From contig JAUIBL010000016.1 in the NCBI GenBank assembly GCA_030428355.1, positions 1 through 64,000 of the forward strand: a stretch of DNA of 64,000 nucleotides. The letters are read 5' to 3'. Source of the DNA: Alphaproteobacteria bacterium (GTDB lineage Bacteria > Pseudomonadota > Alphaproteobacteria > Rhodobacterales > Rhodobacteraceae). The notes under the pieces were generated by a model, which searched no databases, had not been told where the DNA came from, and saw only the letters and a list, made by a program, of their open reading frames with translations. The position numbers and the translations under genes are program-made. This document shows, one piece after another, positions 33,777 to 41,782 of this stretch. Position 1 is the first letter of the stretch; every line of letters begins with the position of its first letter.

Positions 33777-34910
33777 TCAGCGCTCCAGCAGGACACCGGC
33801 GGTGTCGGTGAAGCTGATCCAGACCGGGTCTTCCCATGTGATCTGACGCCGCGAGAGGCGGCGGGTGTTGGCGGTCTGCGCCTTGATGACGTGGCCCGTG
33901 GGCAATGCGACGTGATAGGTCGAGATGTTGCCGAGATAGGCGATGTCGAGCACCTTGCCCTGGAGCTTGTTGGCTGCGTCCTGTGGTTCTTCGGTGCTGA
34001 TGGCCACTTTTTCGGGGCGTATGGCGAAATGGATTTCCTGCCCGGCGTCGAATTTTGTGGCGGTCGTGCCGATGATGTCGGGCTGACCTTCGGCCCATTG
34101 AGTGACGACCTTGTCGCCGTTGGGTTTGGCGCGGCCCGAGATGATGTTCACGTCACCGATAAAGTCGGCTACGTAGACCGAATTCGGCGCTTCGTAGATT
34201 TGGGCCGGGGTGGCGACCTGGATGATGCGACCTTCATCCATGACGGCGACGCGGGAAGCCACGGTCATGGCTTCTTCCTGATCGTGCGTCACGATCACGA
34301 AAGTGGTGCCGGTCTTTTCCTGAATGTCCATCAGCTCGAACTGGGTGTCCTGACGCAGCTTCTTGTCGAGCGCGCCGAGCGGTTCATCGAGCAGGAGCAG
34401 TTTCGGAGCCTTGGCCAGAGAGCGGGCGAGTGCAACGCGCTGCCGCTGGCCGCCGGAGATCTGGTGGGGTTTGCGCTTGGCGAATTTGCTCAGACGGGTG
34501 AGGCGGAGCATCTCTTCCACGCGCGCCGCAATCGCGTCCTTGTCCTTGCCTTCGCGCTTGAGGCCGAAGGCGATATTTTCCCAAACGCTGAGATGAGGGA
34601 ACAGCGCGTAGGATTGGAACATCATGTTCACCGCGCGCTTGTTCGGCGGGATCTTGGCCATGTCCTGGCCTGCGATGAAAATCTTGCCTTCGGTCGGCGT
34701 TTCGAACCCGGCGAGCATCCGCATCATCGTTGTCTTGCCGCAGCCGGATGGTCCGAGAAGGGCAAAGAATTCCCGTGTGTAGATGTCCTGGGTCAGATCG
34801 TCGATGGCGGTGAAATCGCCAAACCGTTTGGTGACATTCCTGAACTGGATAAGCGGTTTTTCGTTGGGGTCGTCCCACGGAGCGAAAACGGTTTGCGACA
34901 CTTCAGGCAC
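33777..34910 (-). CDS. potG: Putrescine/spermidine ABC transporter ATP-binding protein PotG
   Basis: 377 residues. Walker A is GPSGCGKTTMMRML (residues ~53-66), the signature is SGGQRQRVALARSL (~150), Walker B is LLLLDEPLGALD (~170), and the H-loop is VTHDQEEAMTVA. The C-terminal third carries a TOBE domain (FAIRPEKVAISTEEPQ and GKVLDIAYLGNISTYHVALPTG), as in PotA/PotG. It powers the importer in the cytoplasm. It lies between potF and potH on the same strand. Confidence 0.95.
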   Translation of the reverse strand: MPEVSQTVFAPWDDPNEKPLIQFRNVTKRFGDFTAIDDLTQDIYTREFFALLGPSGCGKTTMMRMLAGFETPTEGKIFIAGQDMAKIPPNKRAVNMMFQSYALFPHLSVWENIAFGLKREGKDKDAIAARVEEMLRLTRLSKFAKRKPHQISGGQRQRVALARSLAKAPKLLLLDEPLGALDKKLRQDTQFELMDIQEKTGTTFVIVTHDQEEAMTVASRVAVMDEGRIIQVATPAQIYEAPNSVYVADFIGDVNIISGRAKPNGDKVVTQWAEGQPDIIGTTATKFDAGQEIHFAIRPEKVAISTEEPQDAANKLQGKVLDIAYLGNISTYHVALPTGHVIKAQTANTRRLSRRQITWEDPVWISFTDTAGVLLER

Positions 34911-34968
34911 CTCCGGGTCAAGACAACACCCGGCGGGAATGTCCCGCCGGGCAAGAGCACGTAACGGA

Positions 34969-36054
34969 TCAGGTGCCGGATTTGACCTTCGTCCACATCC
35001 GCGTCAGCGAACGCTGCTCGGCCGGGGGGAAGGGGGTCACAGTGTAGAGCTTTTCAAGCGTCACCTCGTCCGGATAGATCGCGGTGTCACCGATCACGTC
35101 CTCGACGAGAAACTCCTTGGAGGCCGCGTTGCCGTTGGCGTAGTAGACGTAGTTCGACGCCGCCGCCATGTTCTGCGCGTCCATGATGAAGTTCAGGAAC
35201 TTGTGCGCGCCGTCCGGGTTGGGGGCATCGACCGGGATCGCCATCTGGTCGAACCACATCAAAGCACCTTCGACAGGGGCGTTGTAGGCCACTTCGACGC
35301 CATTGTCGGCCTCGGCGGCGCGGTCACGGGCCTGAAGGATGTCGCCGGACCAGCCGAACGCAACGCAGATGTCACCATTGGCCAGCGCGTTGATGTATTC
35401 CGAGCTGTGGAACTTCTGGACATAGGGGCGCACGGCCATCAGGACTTCCTCGGCCTTGGCGAGCGCCTCGTCATCCTTGCGGTCCGGTTCCATGCCGGCG
35501 TAGGCGAGCGCGGCCGGGGTCATCTCGGTCGGGGCGTCGAGGAAATGCACGCCGCAGGATGCGAGCTTTTCCATGTTCTCGGGGTTGAACACGAGGTCGA
35601 GCGACGCGATTGGCGCGTCTGCGCCAAGCAATTCGGTCACCTTGCCGGTGTTCACGCCAATGCCCGTGGTGCCCCACATGTAGTTGATCGAGTATTCGTT
35701 GCCGGGGTCGTACTGCGCGGTCCGTGCTTCGATCACGTCCCACATGTTGCCCTTGTTCGGCAGCTTGGACATGTCGAGCTTCTGAAACGCGCCGGCTTCG
35801 ATCTGGCGCTGGAGGAATGTCCCGGTCGGAACAACAACGTCATAGCCCGAACCGCCAGCCAGCATCTTGGTTTCGAGCAGCTCGTTGCTGTCGAACACGT
35901 CATAGATCAGGTCGATGCCTGTCTCTTCCTCGAACTTGGCGAGCAGGCTTTCGTCTATGTAGTCAGACCAGTTGTAGACGCGCACTTCCTCTGCGTGGGC
36001 GAGTGAGGCGAGAAGTGCTGCACCTGCGGTCATCGTCAGCAGATGGATTTTCAT
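34969..36054 (-). CDS. potF: Putrescine/spermidine-binding periplasmic protein PotF
   Basis: 361 residues from the ATG with GGGAG six bases upstream; an upstream extension has no ribosome site. Signal peptide: MKIHLLTMTAGAALLASLAHA. The mature protein opens EEVRVYNWSDYIDESLLAKFEEETG, the classical PotD/PotF start in which the WSDY segment binds the polyamine. AGGSGYDVVVPTGTFLQRQIEAG and PYVQKFHSSEYINALANGDICVAFGWSGD are conserved. It delivers the ligand to PotHI. Upstream lies a palindrome shared with the spuC gene (36102-36113). Putrescine versus spermidine preference cannot be read safely. Confidence 0.94.
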   Translation of the reverse strand: MKIHLLTMTAGAALLASLAHAEEVRVYNWSDYIDESLLAKFEEETGIDLIYDVFDSNELLETKMLAGGSGYDVVVPTGTFLQRQIEAGAFQKLDMSKLPNKGNMWDVIEARTAQYDPGNEYSINYMWGTTGIGVNTGKVTELLGADAPIASLDLVFNPENMEKLASCGVHFLDAPTEMTPAALAYAGMEPDRKDDEALAKAEEVLMAVRPYVQKFHSSEYINALANGDICVAFGWSGDILQARDRAAEADNGVEVAYNAPVEGALMWFDQMAIPVDAPNPDGAHKFLNFIMDAQNMAAASNYVYYANGNAASKEFLVEDVIGDTAIYPDEVTLEKLYTVTPFPPAEQRSLTRMWTKVKSGT

Positions 36055-36101
36055 GAGGTACTCCCGTTGATCCCAGGGTGCTTGCGACCCTGTGGATGTA
36101 A

Positions 36102-36113
36102 ATTTGATCAAAT
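36102..36113. promoter_or_regulatory. Palindromic operator upstream of potF
   Basis: ATTTGATCAAAT, a perfect 12-bp palindrome 48 bases before potF and 114 bases before the divergent gntR. The same sequence with one change occurs upstream of spuC at 36923-36934. It is the natural binding site for the GntR protein encoded between them. Confidence 0.7.
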
Positions 36114-36226
36114 CTTGCCCGGTCTGGCAATAGCTGAGATGTTTTCATGGTCGTCAGGAACGTGCAAGATGACTTGTCAGAGGCTCTCAAAAGGGCAATC
36201 TGCCCAAAGACTCAGCACTTCGTGAG

Positions 36227-36904
36227 GTGACAATGACCGGACAGACTTCGTTGAAGCCAATCGCAGAGCCGATCCGTTTGCCGGTGCACGAGCTTGTCTA
36301 TCGGACGTTGCGGGATCAGGTCCTGTTTGGTGAATTCGAGCCGGGTCAGCCTGTCACCATTCAGGGGCTGACCGAGGCCCTGAATGTTGGCATGACCCCG
36401 GTGCGAGAGGCTTTGCGGCGTCTGACTGCCGAGGGGGCTCTTGAGTTTCTGGGCAATCGGCGAATCGCGGTTCCCGTACTGAACCCGGCGGCGATTGACG
36501 AATTGAGCATTGCTCGCAAGGCGCTTGAGCCGGAGCTGGCGCGTCGTGCGGCGCAAAGGGCGACGCCCCAGGACGTGGCTCGGCTGACGCAGATCGATCA
36601 GCGTCTCGACGCGGCGATCCGGCGGGGTGACGTGCGGCACTACCTTGTCGAGAACCACAGCTTCCATGCTGATCTGAACGCGCTGGCGCAGGCCCCGATC
36701 CTGACCGAGATGGTGGATCGGCTCTGGCTGCGCTTCGGTCCGTCGCTGCGCGTTGTCTGTGGCCAGTTCGGAACGCGGAACCTGCCGGATCGTCACAAGG
36801 ATGTGTTGGCTGCCCTTGCGTCAAATGATGGCGCGGCGGCGGCGGATGCGATGATGGGCGACGTGGCGCAGGGGATGGAACAAATCCGCCAGGGACTTGC
36901 CTGA
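36227..36904 (+). CDS. GntR (FadR/FCD subfamily) regulator of the polyamine cluster
   Basis: 225 residues. Winged-helix DNA-binding domain, residues ~20-80 (VHELVYRTLRDQVLFGEFEPGQP, LNVGMTPVREALRRLTAEGAL), and an FCD effector domain (DVRHYLVENHSFHADLNALAQAP; RHKDVLAALASNDGAAAADAMMGDVAQGM). FCD domains bind small organic acids or amines through metal-coordinating histidines, and the H's of ENHSFH are in place. The gene diverges from potF and lies just upstream of spuC, with the same palindrome on both sides, so it probably regulates both and perhaps itself. The ribosome site is GAGG. Confidence 0.88.
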   Translation: MTMTGQTSLKPIAEPIRLPVHELVYRTLRDQVLFGEFEPGQPVTIQGLTEALNVGMTPVREALRRLTAEGALEFLGNRRIAVPVLNPAAIDELSIARKALEPELARRAAQRATPQDVARLTQIDQRLDAAIRRGDVRHYLVENHSFHADLNALAQAPILTEMVDRLWLRFGPSLRVVCGQFGTRNLPDRHKDVLAALASNDGAAAADAMMGDVAQGMEQIRQGLA

Positions 36905-36922
36905 TTCGATTGACTTGAAATA

Positions 36923-36934
36923 ATTTGATCATAT
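36923..36934. promoter_or_regulatory. Palindromic operator upstream of spuC
   Basis: ATTTGATCATAT, identical to the potF site at 10 of 12 positions (ATTTGATCA shared). It lies 36 bases before the spuC start and 19 bases after the gntR stop, next to possible -35/-10 elements (TTGACT at about 36910, TATTTT at 36932). Confidence 0.65.
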
Positions 36935-36969
36935 TTTGGAAGCAGCCTCCCGAAAAAGGATTTGTCCCT

Positions 36970-38373
36970 ATGGTCACGATCACCAACCACATGCCGACCG
37001 CCGAATTGCAGGCCCTTGATGCGGCGCATCACATGCATCCGTTCACACATGGATCGGGGCTTGGTGCAAAAGGTGCGCGGGTGATCACGCGGGCCGACGG
37101 CGTCTGGCTGACGGACAGTGACGGACACCGCATTCTTGATGCGATGGCGGGGTTGTGGTGCGTGAATATCGGCTATGGTCGCAAGGAACTGGCGCAGGCC
37201 GCAGCACGGCAGATGGAAGAACTGCCCTATTACAACACGTTCTTCCAGACCACGCATGTGCCCGCGATCGCACTGTCGCAGAAGCTGGCCGAACTGGCAC
37301 CCGAGGGTTTCAATCAGGTGTTCTTCGCCGGGTCGGGGTCCGAAGCGAATGACACCAACTTGCGTCTGGTGCGCACCTATTGGGCCGAGAAGGGCCAGCC
37401 CGAGCGGAACATCGTGATCTCGCGGTGGAATGCCTATCACGGCTCGTCCGTCGGGTCCGGTTCGCTAGGGGGCATGAAGGGCATGCACATGCAGGGCGGC
37501 ATGCCGATCCCGAACATCCACCATATCGACCAGCCGAACTGGTGGGCCGAAGGCGGCGACATGACGCCCGAGGAATTCGGGTTGGAGCGGGCGCGTCAAT
37601 TGGAAACGGCCATCGAGGAGTTGGGACCGGATCGGGTTGCCGCCTTCATTGCAGAGCCTGTGCAGGGTGCCGGTGGCGTGATCGTCCCGCCGGATACCTA
37701 CTGGCCCGAAATCCAGCGCATCGTCGACAAGTACGGCATCCTCCTGATCGCGGACGAGGTGATCTGCGGCTTCGGGCGCACGGGCAACTGGTTCGGATCC
37801 CAGACGATGAACATCCGCCCGCATATCATGACGATCGCGAAGGGCCTCAGCTCGGGGTATCAACCGATCGGCGGGTCGCTGATCTGCGACGAGGTGGCCG
37901 AGGTCATCAACAATGTCGAATTCAACCATGGTTACACCTATTCCGGGCATCCGGTCGCCTGTGCCGTGGCGTTGGAAAATCTGCGTATCCTCGATGAAGA
38001 GGGCATCGTGACCCGCGTGCGCGAGCAGACCGCGCCGTACCTCAAGGAAAAGTTCGAAACCCTGACCGAGCATCCTCTGGTTGGTGAAGCCAAGATCGTC
38101 GGTATGATGGGGTCGATCGCCCTCACGCCCGACAAGGCGTCCCGCGCCGCGTTCGAGGCCGAGGCGGGGACGGTCGGGTTTGTCTGCCGGGAGCGCTGTT
38201 TTTCGAACAACCTGATCATGCGCCATGTCGGTGACCGGATGATCATCTCTCCGTCGCTGGTGATTTCGAATTCGGAAATCGACACGCTGATCGAGCGCGC
38301 CTGGCAGTCGCTGGACGAATGTCATGCCCGGTTGAAGGACGAAGGGCTGATGAAGGCGCGCGTGACGAGTTAA
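36970..38373 (+). CDS. spuC: Class III aminotransferase, putrescine-pyruvate type
   Basis: 467 residues. The start at MVTITNHMPTAELQALDAAHHMHPFTHG is chosen because AAGGA lies upstream; the open frame continues up to the operator but lacks a ribosome site. PLP lysine: MTIAKGLSSGYQPIGGSL near residue 300. PLP phosphate and cofactor motifs are DEVICGFGRTGNWFG and GSGSEANDTNLRLVRTYW. Class III omega-amine aminotransferases like SpuC of Pseudomonas move the amino group of putrescine to pyruvate. The neighbouring polyamine importer and shared operator support this. Beta-alanine or taurine aminotransferase are the alternatives. Confidence 0.85.
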   Translation: MVTITNHMPTAELQALDAAHHMHPFTHGSGLGAKGARVITRADGVWLTDSDGHRILDAMAGLWCVNIGYGRKELAQAAARQMEELPYYNTFFQTTHVPAIALSQKLAELAPEGFNQVFFAGSGSEANDTNLRLVRTYWAEKGQPERNIVISRWNAYHGSSVGSGSLGGMKGMHMQGGMPIPNIHHIDQPNWWAEGGDMTPEEFGLERARQLETAIEELGPDRVAAFIAEPVQGAGGVIVPPDTYWPEIQRIVDKYGILLIADEVICGFGRTGNWFGSQTMNIRPHIMTIAKGLSSGYQPIGGSLICDEVAEVINNVEFNHGYTYSGHPVACAVALENLRILDEEGIVTRVREQTAPYLKEKFETLTEHPLVGEAKIVGMMGSIALTPDKASRAAFEAEAGTVGFVCRERCFSNNLIMRHVGDRMIISPSLVISNSEIDTLIERAWQSLDECHARLKDEGLMKARVTS

Positions 38374-38377
38374 GGGC

Positions 38378-38423
38378 GCGAAACCATCGACGGTTTCGCT
38401 GAAATGCGTCGACGCATTTCAGC
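38378..38423. repeat. Two palindromes between spuC and the FadR-type gene
   Basis: GCGAAACC-N6-GGTTTCGC at 38378-38399 (spacer centred on TCGA), then a perfect 26-bp palindrome at 38398-38423 whose arms contain GAAATGCG/CGCATTTC around GTCGAC. The second overlaps the stop codon of the FadR-type gene. Convergent genes meet here, so both may act as bidirectional terminators. Confidence 0.75.
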
Positions 38424-39189
38424 CTTTGGCCAGCGTGTGTTCGTATCTCTGCCGTGCCACCGCTTCATGCGCTTCTGCCTTGCGGTTGTCCGCAAGGCAG
38501 GTCTCGACAAAGGTCAGGTGATCCACGACCGCCTTGCGTGCAGCCTCCGGGTCTCGCGCCTGAAGCGCGTCGTTGATCGTGCGGTGCTGGTCCAGCAATG
38601 TGGCGCGCGTGGTGCGCTGGCGGAACATGATCTGGCGGTTGTAGAACACGCCTTCGCGCAGCAGTTGGTACATCGACCGCATCATGTGCAGCATGATGAC
38701 GTTGTGGCTGGCTTCGATGATCGAGAGGTGAAATTCGGCGTCGAGCGCCGCCTCGTCCGAGGGGTCGCGCTTTGCGTGCGCCGCTTCCATCTTTGCGAAC
38801 ACCGCAGCAATCACCGCCAGATCCGTGTCCGACCCCAAACGCGCCGCGCGCTCGGCGGCGAGTCCTTCCATATCGCGGCGGAACGAGAGGTAGTCGAAGA
38901 CGGCCTCGTCATGGCTGGCAAAAAGCTGGATCAACGCCGGCGAAAAGGCCGACCCCAGAACATCCGCCACGTATACACCAGCACCCGCGCGGCTGGTGAG
39001 CAGACCCCGCTCGGACAGATCGGCAATCGACTCGCGCAAGGACGGGCGCGAGACATTGAGGCGTTCCGAAAGCTCGCGCTCTGACGGCAAGCGTTCTCCG
39101 GGGCGCAGGATGCCCTGAAGGATCAGCTTTTCGATCTGCCGTGTGACCGAGGTCGACAGCTTTTCCGGGGTGACGGGTTGAAAGGGCAT
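38419..39189 (-). CDS. FadR/PdhR-type GntR transcriptional regulator
   Basis: 256 residues. Winged helix in residues ~8-75 (LILQGILRPGERLPSERELSERLNVSRPSLRESIADLSERGLL, core shown by SERLNVSRPSLRE), FCD effector domain in the remainder (AEFHLSIIEASHNVIMLHM with its metal histidines; DQHRTINDALQARDPEAARKAVVDHL). Resembles LldR/PdhR/GlcC regulators of lactate, pyruvate or glycolate genes, but no such operon adjoins it. Upstream lies an inverted repeat, ATTGGTCA-N7-TGACCGAT (39209-39231), of the FadR TGGTC type, probably for autoregulation. Confidence 0.87.
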   Translation of the reverse strand: MPFQPVTPEKLSTSVTRQIEKLILQGILRPGERLPSERELSERLNVSRPSLRESIADLSERGLLTSRAGAGVYVADVLGSAFSPALIQLFASHDEAVFDYLSFRRDMEGLAAERAARLGSDTDLAVIAAVFAKMEAAHAKRDPSDEAALDAEFHLSIIEASHNVIMLHMMRSMYQLLREGVFYNRQIMFRQRTTRATLLDQHRTINDALQARDPEAARKAVVDHLTFVETCLADNRKAEAHEAVARQRYEHTLAKG

Positions 39190-39208
39190 GGAACTCGCGA
39201 CGGGTTTG

Positions 39209-39231
39209 ATTGGTCAAATGATATGACCGAT
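39209..39231. promoter_or_regulatory. FadR-type operator upstream of the regulator gene
   Basis: ATTGGTCA-AATGATA-TGACCGAT, 7 of 8 half-site bases matching, 19 bases before the FadR-type gene. The FadR/LldR consensus is a TGGTC...GACCA inverted repeat. A second, overlapping palindrome TTTGA-N4-TCAAA starts at 39205. Confidence 0.55.
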
Positions 39232-39247
39232 TTCCCGTGTGGGCAAG

Positions 39248-39694
39248 TTACCAGCGCGTGAGCGCGTCTTCATCCTCGTCTTTGGCAGCCACCCAACTGG
39301 TTTCCCCTGTGGTTGCGTGTTCCTTTTTCCAGAACGGCGCGCGCGACTTGAGGTAGTCCATTAGGTATTCCGCCGCCTCGAAAGCATCCTTGCGATGCGG
39401 GGCGGCGGTGGCGACCATCATGATCTTCTCGCCCGGCTCCATCCGGCCATAGCGGTGGATCACCAGCACGTCGCCCAGGGACCAGCGTGTCACCGCCTCG
39501 GCCGCGATGGCCTCGAGCGCTTTTTGCGTCATGCCCGGATAATGTTCGATCTCCATGGCATCCAGCCCACCATTGCCAAAGTCCCGCACGACGCCGGTGA
39601 AGGTGACGATGGCCCCCATGTCGTGACGACCGCTGGCAAAAGCCTCGGCTTCTGCGCCGAAATCGAAGGGCGCGTCCTGAACGACGATCCGCAT
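39248..39694 (-). CDS. moaE: Molybdopterin synthase catalytic subunit
   Basis: 148 residues, normal length. With MoaD it inserts sulfur into precursor Z to form molybdopterin. Conserved segments are VTFTGVVRDFGNGG, MEIEHYPGMTQKALEAIA, VIHRYGRMEPGEKIMMVATAAPHRKDAFEAAEYLMDYLKSRAPFWKKE (core motifs only). The catalytic lysines lie in LKSRAPFWKKE. Its ATG overlaps the moaD stop by one base (TGATG). Confidence 0.95.
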   Translation of the reverse strand: MRIVVQDAPFDFGAEAEAFASGRHDMGAIVTFTGVVRDFGNGGLDAMEIEHYPGMTQKALEAIAAEAVTRWSLGDVLVIHRYGRMEPGEKIMMVATAAPHRKDAFEAAEYLMDYLKSRAPFWKKEHATTGETSWVAAKDEDEDALTRW

Positions 39695-39939
39695 CAGCCG
39701 CCCGTCATCGGCGGGAAGAACGCAACTTCCCGCGCGCCTTTGATCGACGCGTCAAAATCGGTGAGTTCCTGATCAACGGCCACCCGCAGAGCGCTCAAAT
39801 CGGAAAATGCAAGGTCATAGCGGTCTTCCCGTGCGCGCAGTTCGGCGACGAGATCGGCCACGGTTTCCGCGTCGGTGGTCACGGTTTCCTTGGGGATGCC
39901 GATCCGTTCGCGGACCCAGGCAAAGTAGAGCACATTCAT
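39694..39939 (-). CDS. moaD: Molybdopterin synthase sulfur carrier subunit
   Basis: 81 residues of ubiquitin-like fold, ending in the thiocarboxylated GG (FFPPMTGG), which is the defining mark of MoaD. The start NVLYFAWVRERIGIPKETV gives the typical MoaD opening. It follows pgsA by four bases and precedes moaE with a one-base overlap, which makes a pgsA-moaD-moaE transcript likely. Confidence 0.95.
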   Translation of the reverse strand: MNVLYFAWVRERIGIPKETVTTDAETVADLVAELRAREDRYDLAFSDLSALRVAVDQELTDFDASIKGAREVAFFPPMTGG

Positions 39940-39943
39940 CCGA

Positions 39944-40603
39944 TCAATCCTTCAAGAAGGGCACGGCCTTGCGGAAGTAGTCCCAGCCCGTGACCAGCGT
40001 CAGAAAGGCCGCGACCCACAGCAGCACGATGCCCGCGTTGCCGGCCCAGACCATGCCCGCGTGTTTCCACCACAGCCCGTGCAGGTCTTCGATTTCGCCC
40101 ATCATGATGCCCTCGAATATCTCCGGACTCATGCCCATGGCGGACATGCCGAGGTAATGTTCGAAGACACCTTGGGCAAAAAGGATCGCGATGGCCACCA
40201 TCTGCAGCGTGGTTTTCCACTTGGCCAGCGGCGTGACCTTGAGCGTGCCTGCCGTGTCACCCAGAAACTCGCGTAGGCCGGAGACAAAGACCTCGCGGAA
40301 CAGGATGAAGGTCGCGGGAAGGACCAGCCAGGGCGACATCGATGAATACCCCACGATAACCATCAGCGCGATCACCACCATCGCCTTGTCGGCGATCGGA
40401 TCGAGCATCGCGCCCAGCTTGCTTTCCTGTTTCCACGCGCGGGCAAGATAGCCGTCGAACCAGTCGGTGATGGCGGCGGTCACGAACAGGACCAAAGCGA
40501 ACCAGTCGGCCGCGGGGCGCGAGAAATACAGGAACATGAGGGCCACCCCCGGCGCAGCCAGAAGGCGCAGGACAGTCAGGATATTTGGCACCGTCATTGT
40601 CAT
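39944..40603 (-). CDS. pgsA: CDP-diacylglycerol-glycerol-3-phosphate 3-phosphatidyltransferase
   Basis: 219 residues with about five membrane helices. It makes phosphatidylglycerol phosphate. The CDP-alcohol phosphatidyltransferase motif D-x2-D-G-x2-A-R-x8-G-x3-D-x3-D is seen as DWFDGYLARAWKQESKLGAM followed by LDPIAD near residues 42-68. The opening NILTVLRLLAAPGVALMFLYF is typical. Extra loop residues (~140-180) are longer than in E. coli, which is common in alphaproteobacteria. It is the first gene of pgsA-moaD-moaE. Confidence 0.94.
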   Translation of the reverse strand: MTMTVPNILTVLRLLAAPGVALMFLYFSRPAADWFALVLFVTAAITDWFDGYLARAWKQESKLGAMLDPIADKAMVVIALMVIVGYSSMSPWLVLPATFILFREVFVSGLREFLGDTAGTLKVTPLAKWKTTLQMVAIAILFAQGVFEHYLGMSAMGMSPEIFEGIMMGEIEDLHGLWWKHAGMVWAGNAGIVLLWVAAFLTLVTGWDYFRKAVPFLKD

Positions 40604-40696
40604 GCCCCTTACCTATCGTGCCCCGTGGAGACTGAAAAGACGCGGTTTGGTGGTTTTCCAAACTTCGCCTGTCGCGGGATGTGTCGGGTCCGGCGG

Positions 40697-41434
40697 CTAT
40701 TCGGTGGTGGATGCGGTGCGGCGTAACAGGTCCAGATAGCGCGCCCGTGCCTCGGGCAGCGGCTTGCCCACCTGTCCCACCGCCAGTTTGTGTTCGAGAA
40801 AGTAACCTGTCAGCCCCAAAGCCTCAGCGATGTCGGTATTATCCGTCGCACCATCCTCGCGCAGGGCGTCGGGCAGGGGCAAAAGCCGGTCGGCCCAGAT
40901 GCCTGCACCTTGGTCGGAAACAGCGCGGCCGGATTTTGGGGACACATAGATCAGCCCGTCGGTCACCCCTGTCACGGCGCAACAGCTCAGGTCTAGACCA
41001 TAGCCCAGATCGTCGAGCAGCGCGGTTTCCCACCGCAGGTAAGCCAAGGGCCAGAGGTCGGTTTGATCCAGAAGATCGAGCAGGTTCTGGGTGTGGGTGT
41101 AGAGACCGGGATGTGGTTCACGCTCGGGCAGGACAAACGCCAGAAGCGCCAGCGTTGCATTCATCCCGGCGAGCGTCGTGCGGTTCTGCATCGCGATTGC
41201 CGCGCGGGAGCGTTGGAGTTCGACGGTGAAACTGCCCAAATGATCCTCAAGCCGGGCACGCCAGACTAGATCAAGCTGCGCGCCGGGTTGCAGGATGGGT
41301 GCGATCTTGCGCGATGCGCCACCGCGCACGACACCCGAATGGCGCCCGCGTTCCGGGGTGAACACGTCGATGATCATCGCGCTTTCGCCATGTCGTCGCG
41401 CGCTGAGAAGAATGCCTGTGTCGCGCCAATCCAT
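40697..41434 (-). CDS. recO: DNA repair protein RecO
   Basis: 245 residues, the usual size. RecO anneals DNA and loads RecA with RecR. The OB fold opens [39 protein letters not shown] (start of the conserved core), followed by a helical region. The zinc-site cysteines in [27 protein letters not shown] are reduced compared with CxxC...CxxC members. It lies nine bases downstream of the DUF1491 gene. Confidence 0.93.
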   Translation of the reverse strand: MDWRDTGILLSARRHGESAMIIDVFTPERGRHSGVVRGGASRKIAPILQPGAQLDLVWRARLEDHLGSFTVELQRSRAAIAMQNRTTLAGMNATLALLAFVLPEREPHPGLYTHTQNLLDLLDQTDLWPLAYLRWETALLDDLGYGLDLSCCAVTGVTDGLIYVSPKSGRAVSDQGAGIWADRLLPLPDALREDGATDNTDIAEALGLTGYFLEHKLAVGQVGKPLPEARARYLDLLRRTASTTE

Positions 41435-41443
41435 GAGCCGAGA

Positions 41444-41782
41444 TTAGCCCGACAGCCCGTCTTCATCCAGAAGATGCCGCCCGGCGCGGTCTTCGACCTC
41501 GATCACCCAGAGATCGCTGTCAAAGCTACGCTGTTTGGCGATGCTGGAGTCGACATCCGCCTCGGGTCCGTCGGCCAGTACCTGCCATGTCCGCGCGCCT
41601 GTCACCAGATCGTGTTGGCGCACAAACGCCTTGGCCTGTCCGTCAAGCGTGTTGAGCTTGACCAGAACAGCGCCTGCGGTGTCATCACCATGGGCGGTGA
41701 CGAAGGCGGGGATGTCCGCCAGCGCAAGGCGGCGCAGATAGGCATGCGTCCAGAGGCCACTTGCCAGCCTGGCTTCAGGCAT
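41444..41782 (-). CDS. DUF1491 family protein
   Basis: 112 residues, the family's normal length. DUF1491 is an alphaproteobacterial family of unknown function. Opening ARLASGLWTHAYLRRLALADIPAFV, middle AGAVLVKLNTLDGQAKAFVRQ, end EVEDRAGRHLLDEDGLSG. It is soluble, with no signal peptide. It overlaps the end of era by eight bases and is followed by recO after nine, a gene order shared by relatives, so it probably belongs to the era-recO transcript. Confidence 0.9.
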   Translation of the reverse strand: MPEARLASGLWTHAYLRRLALADIPAFVTAHGDDTAGAVLVKLNTLDGQAKAFVRQHDLVTGARTWQVLADGPEADVDSSIAKQRSFDSDLWVIEVEDRAGRHLLDEDGLSG

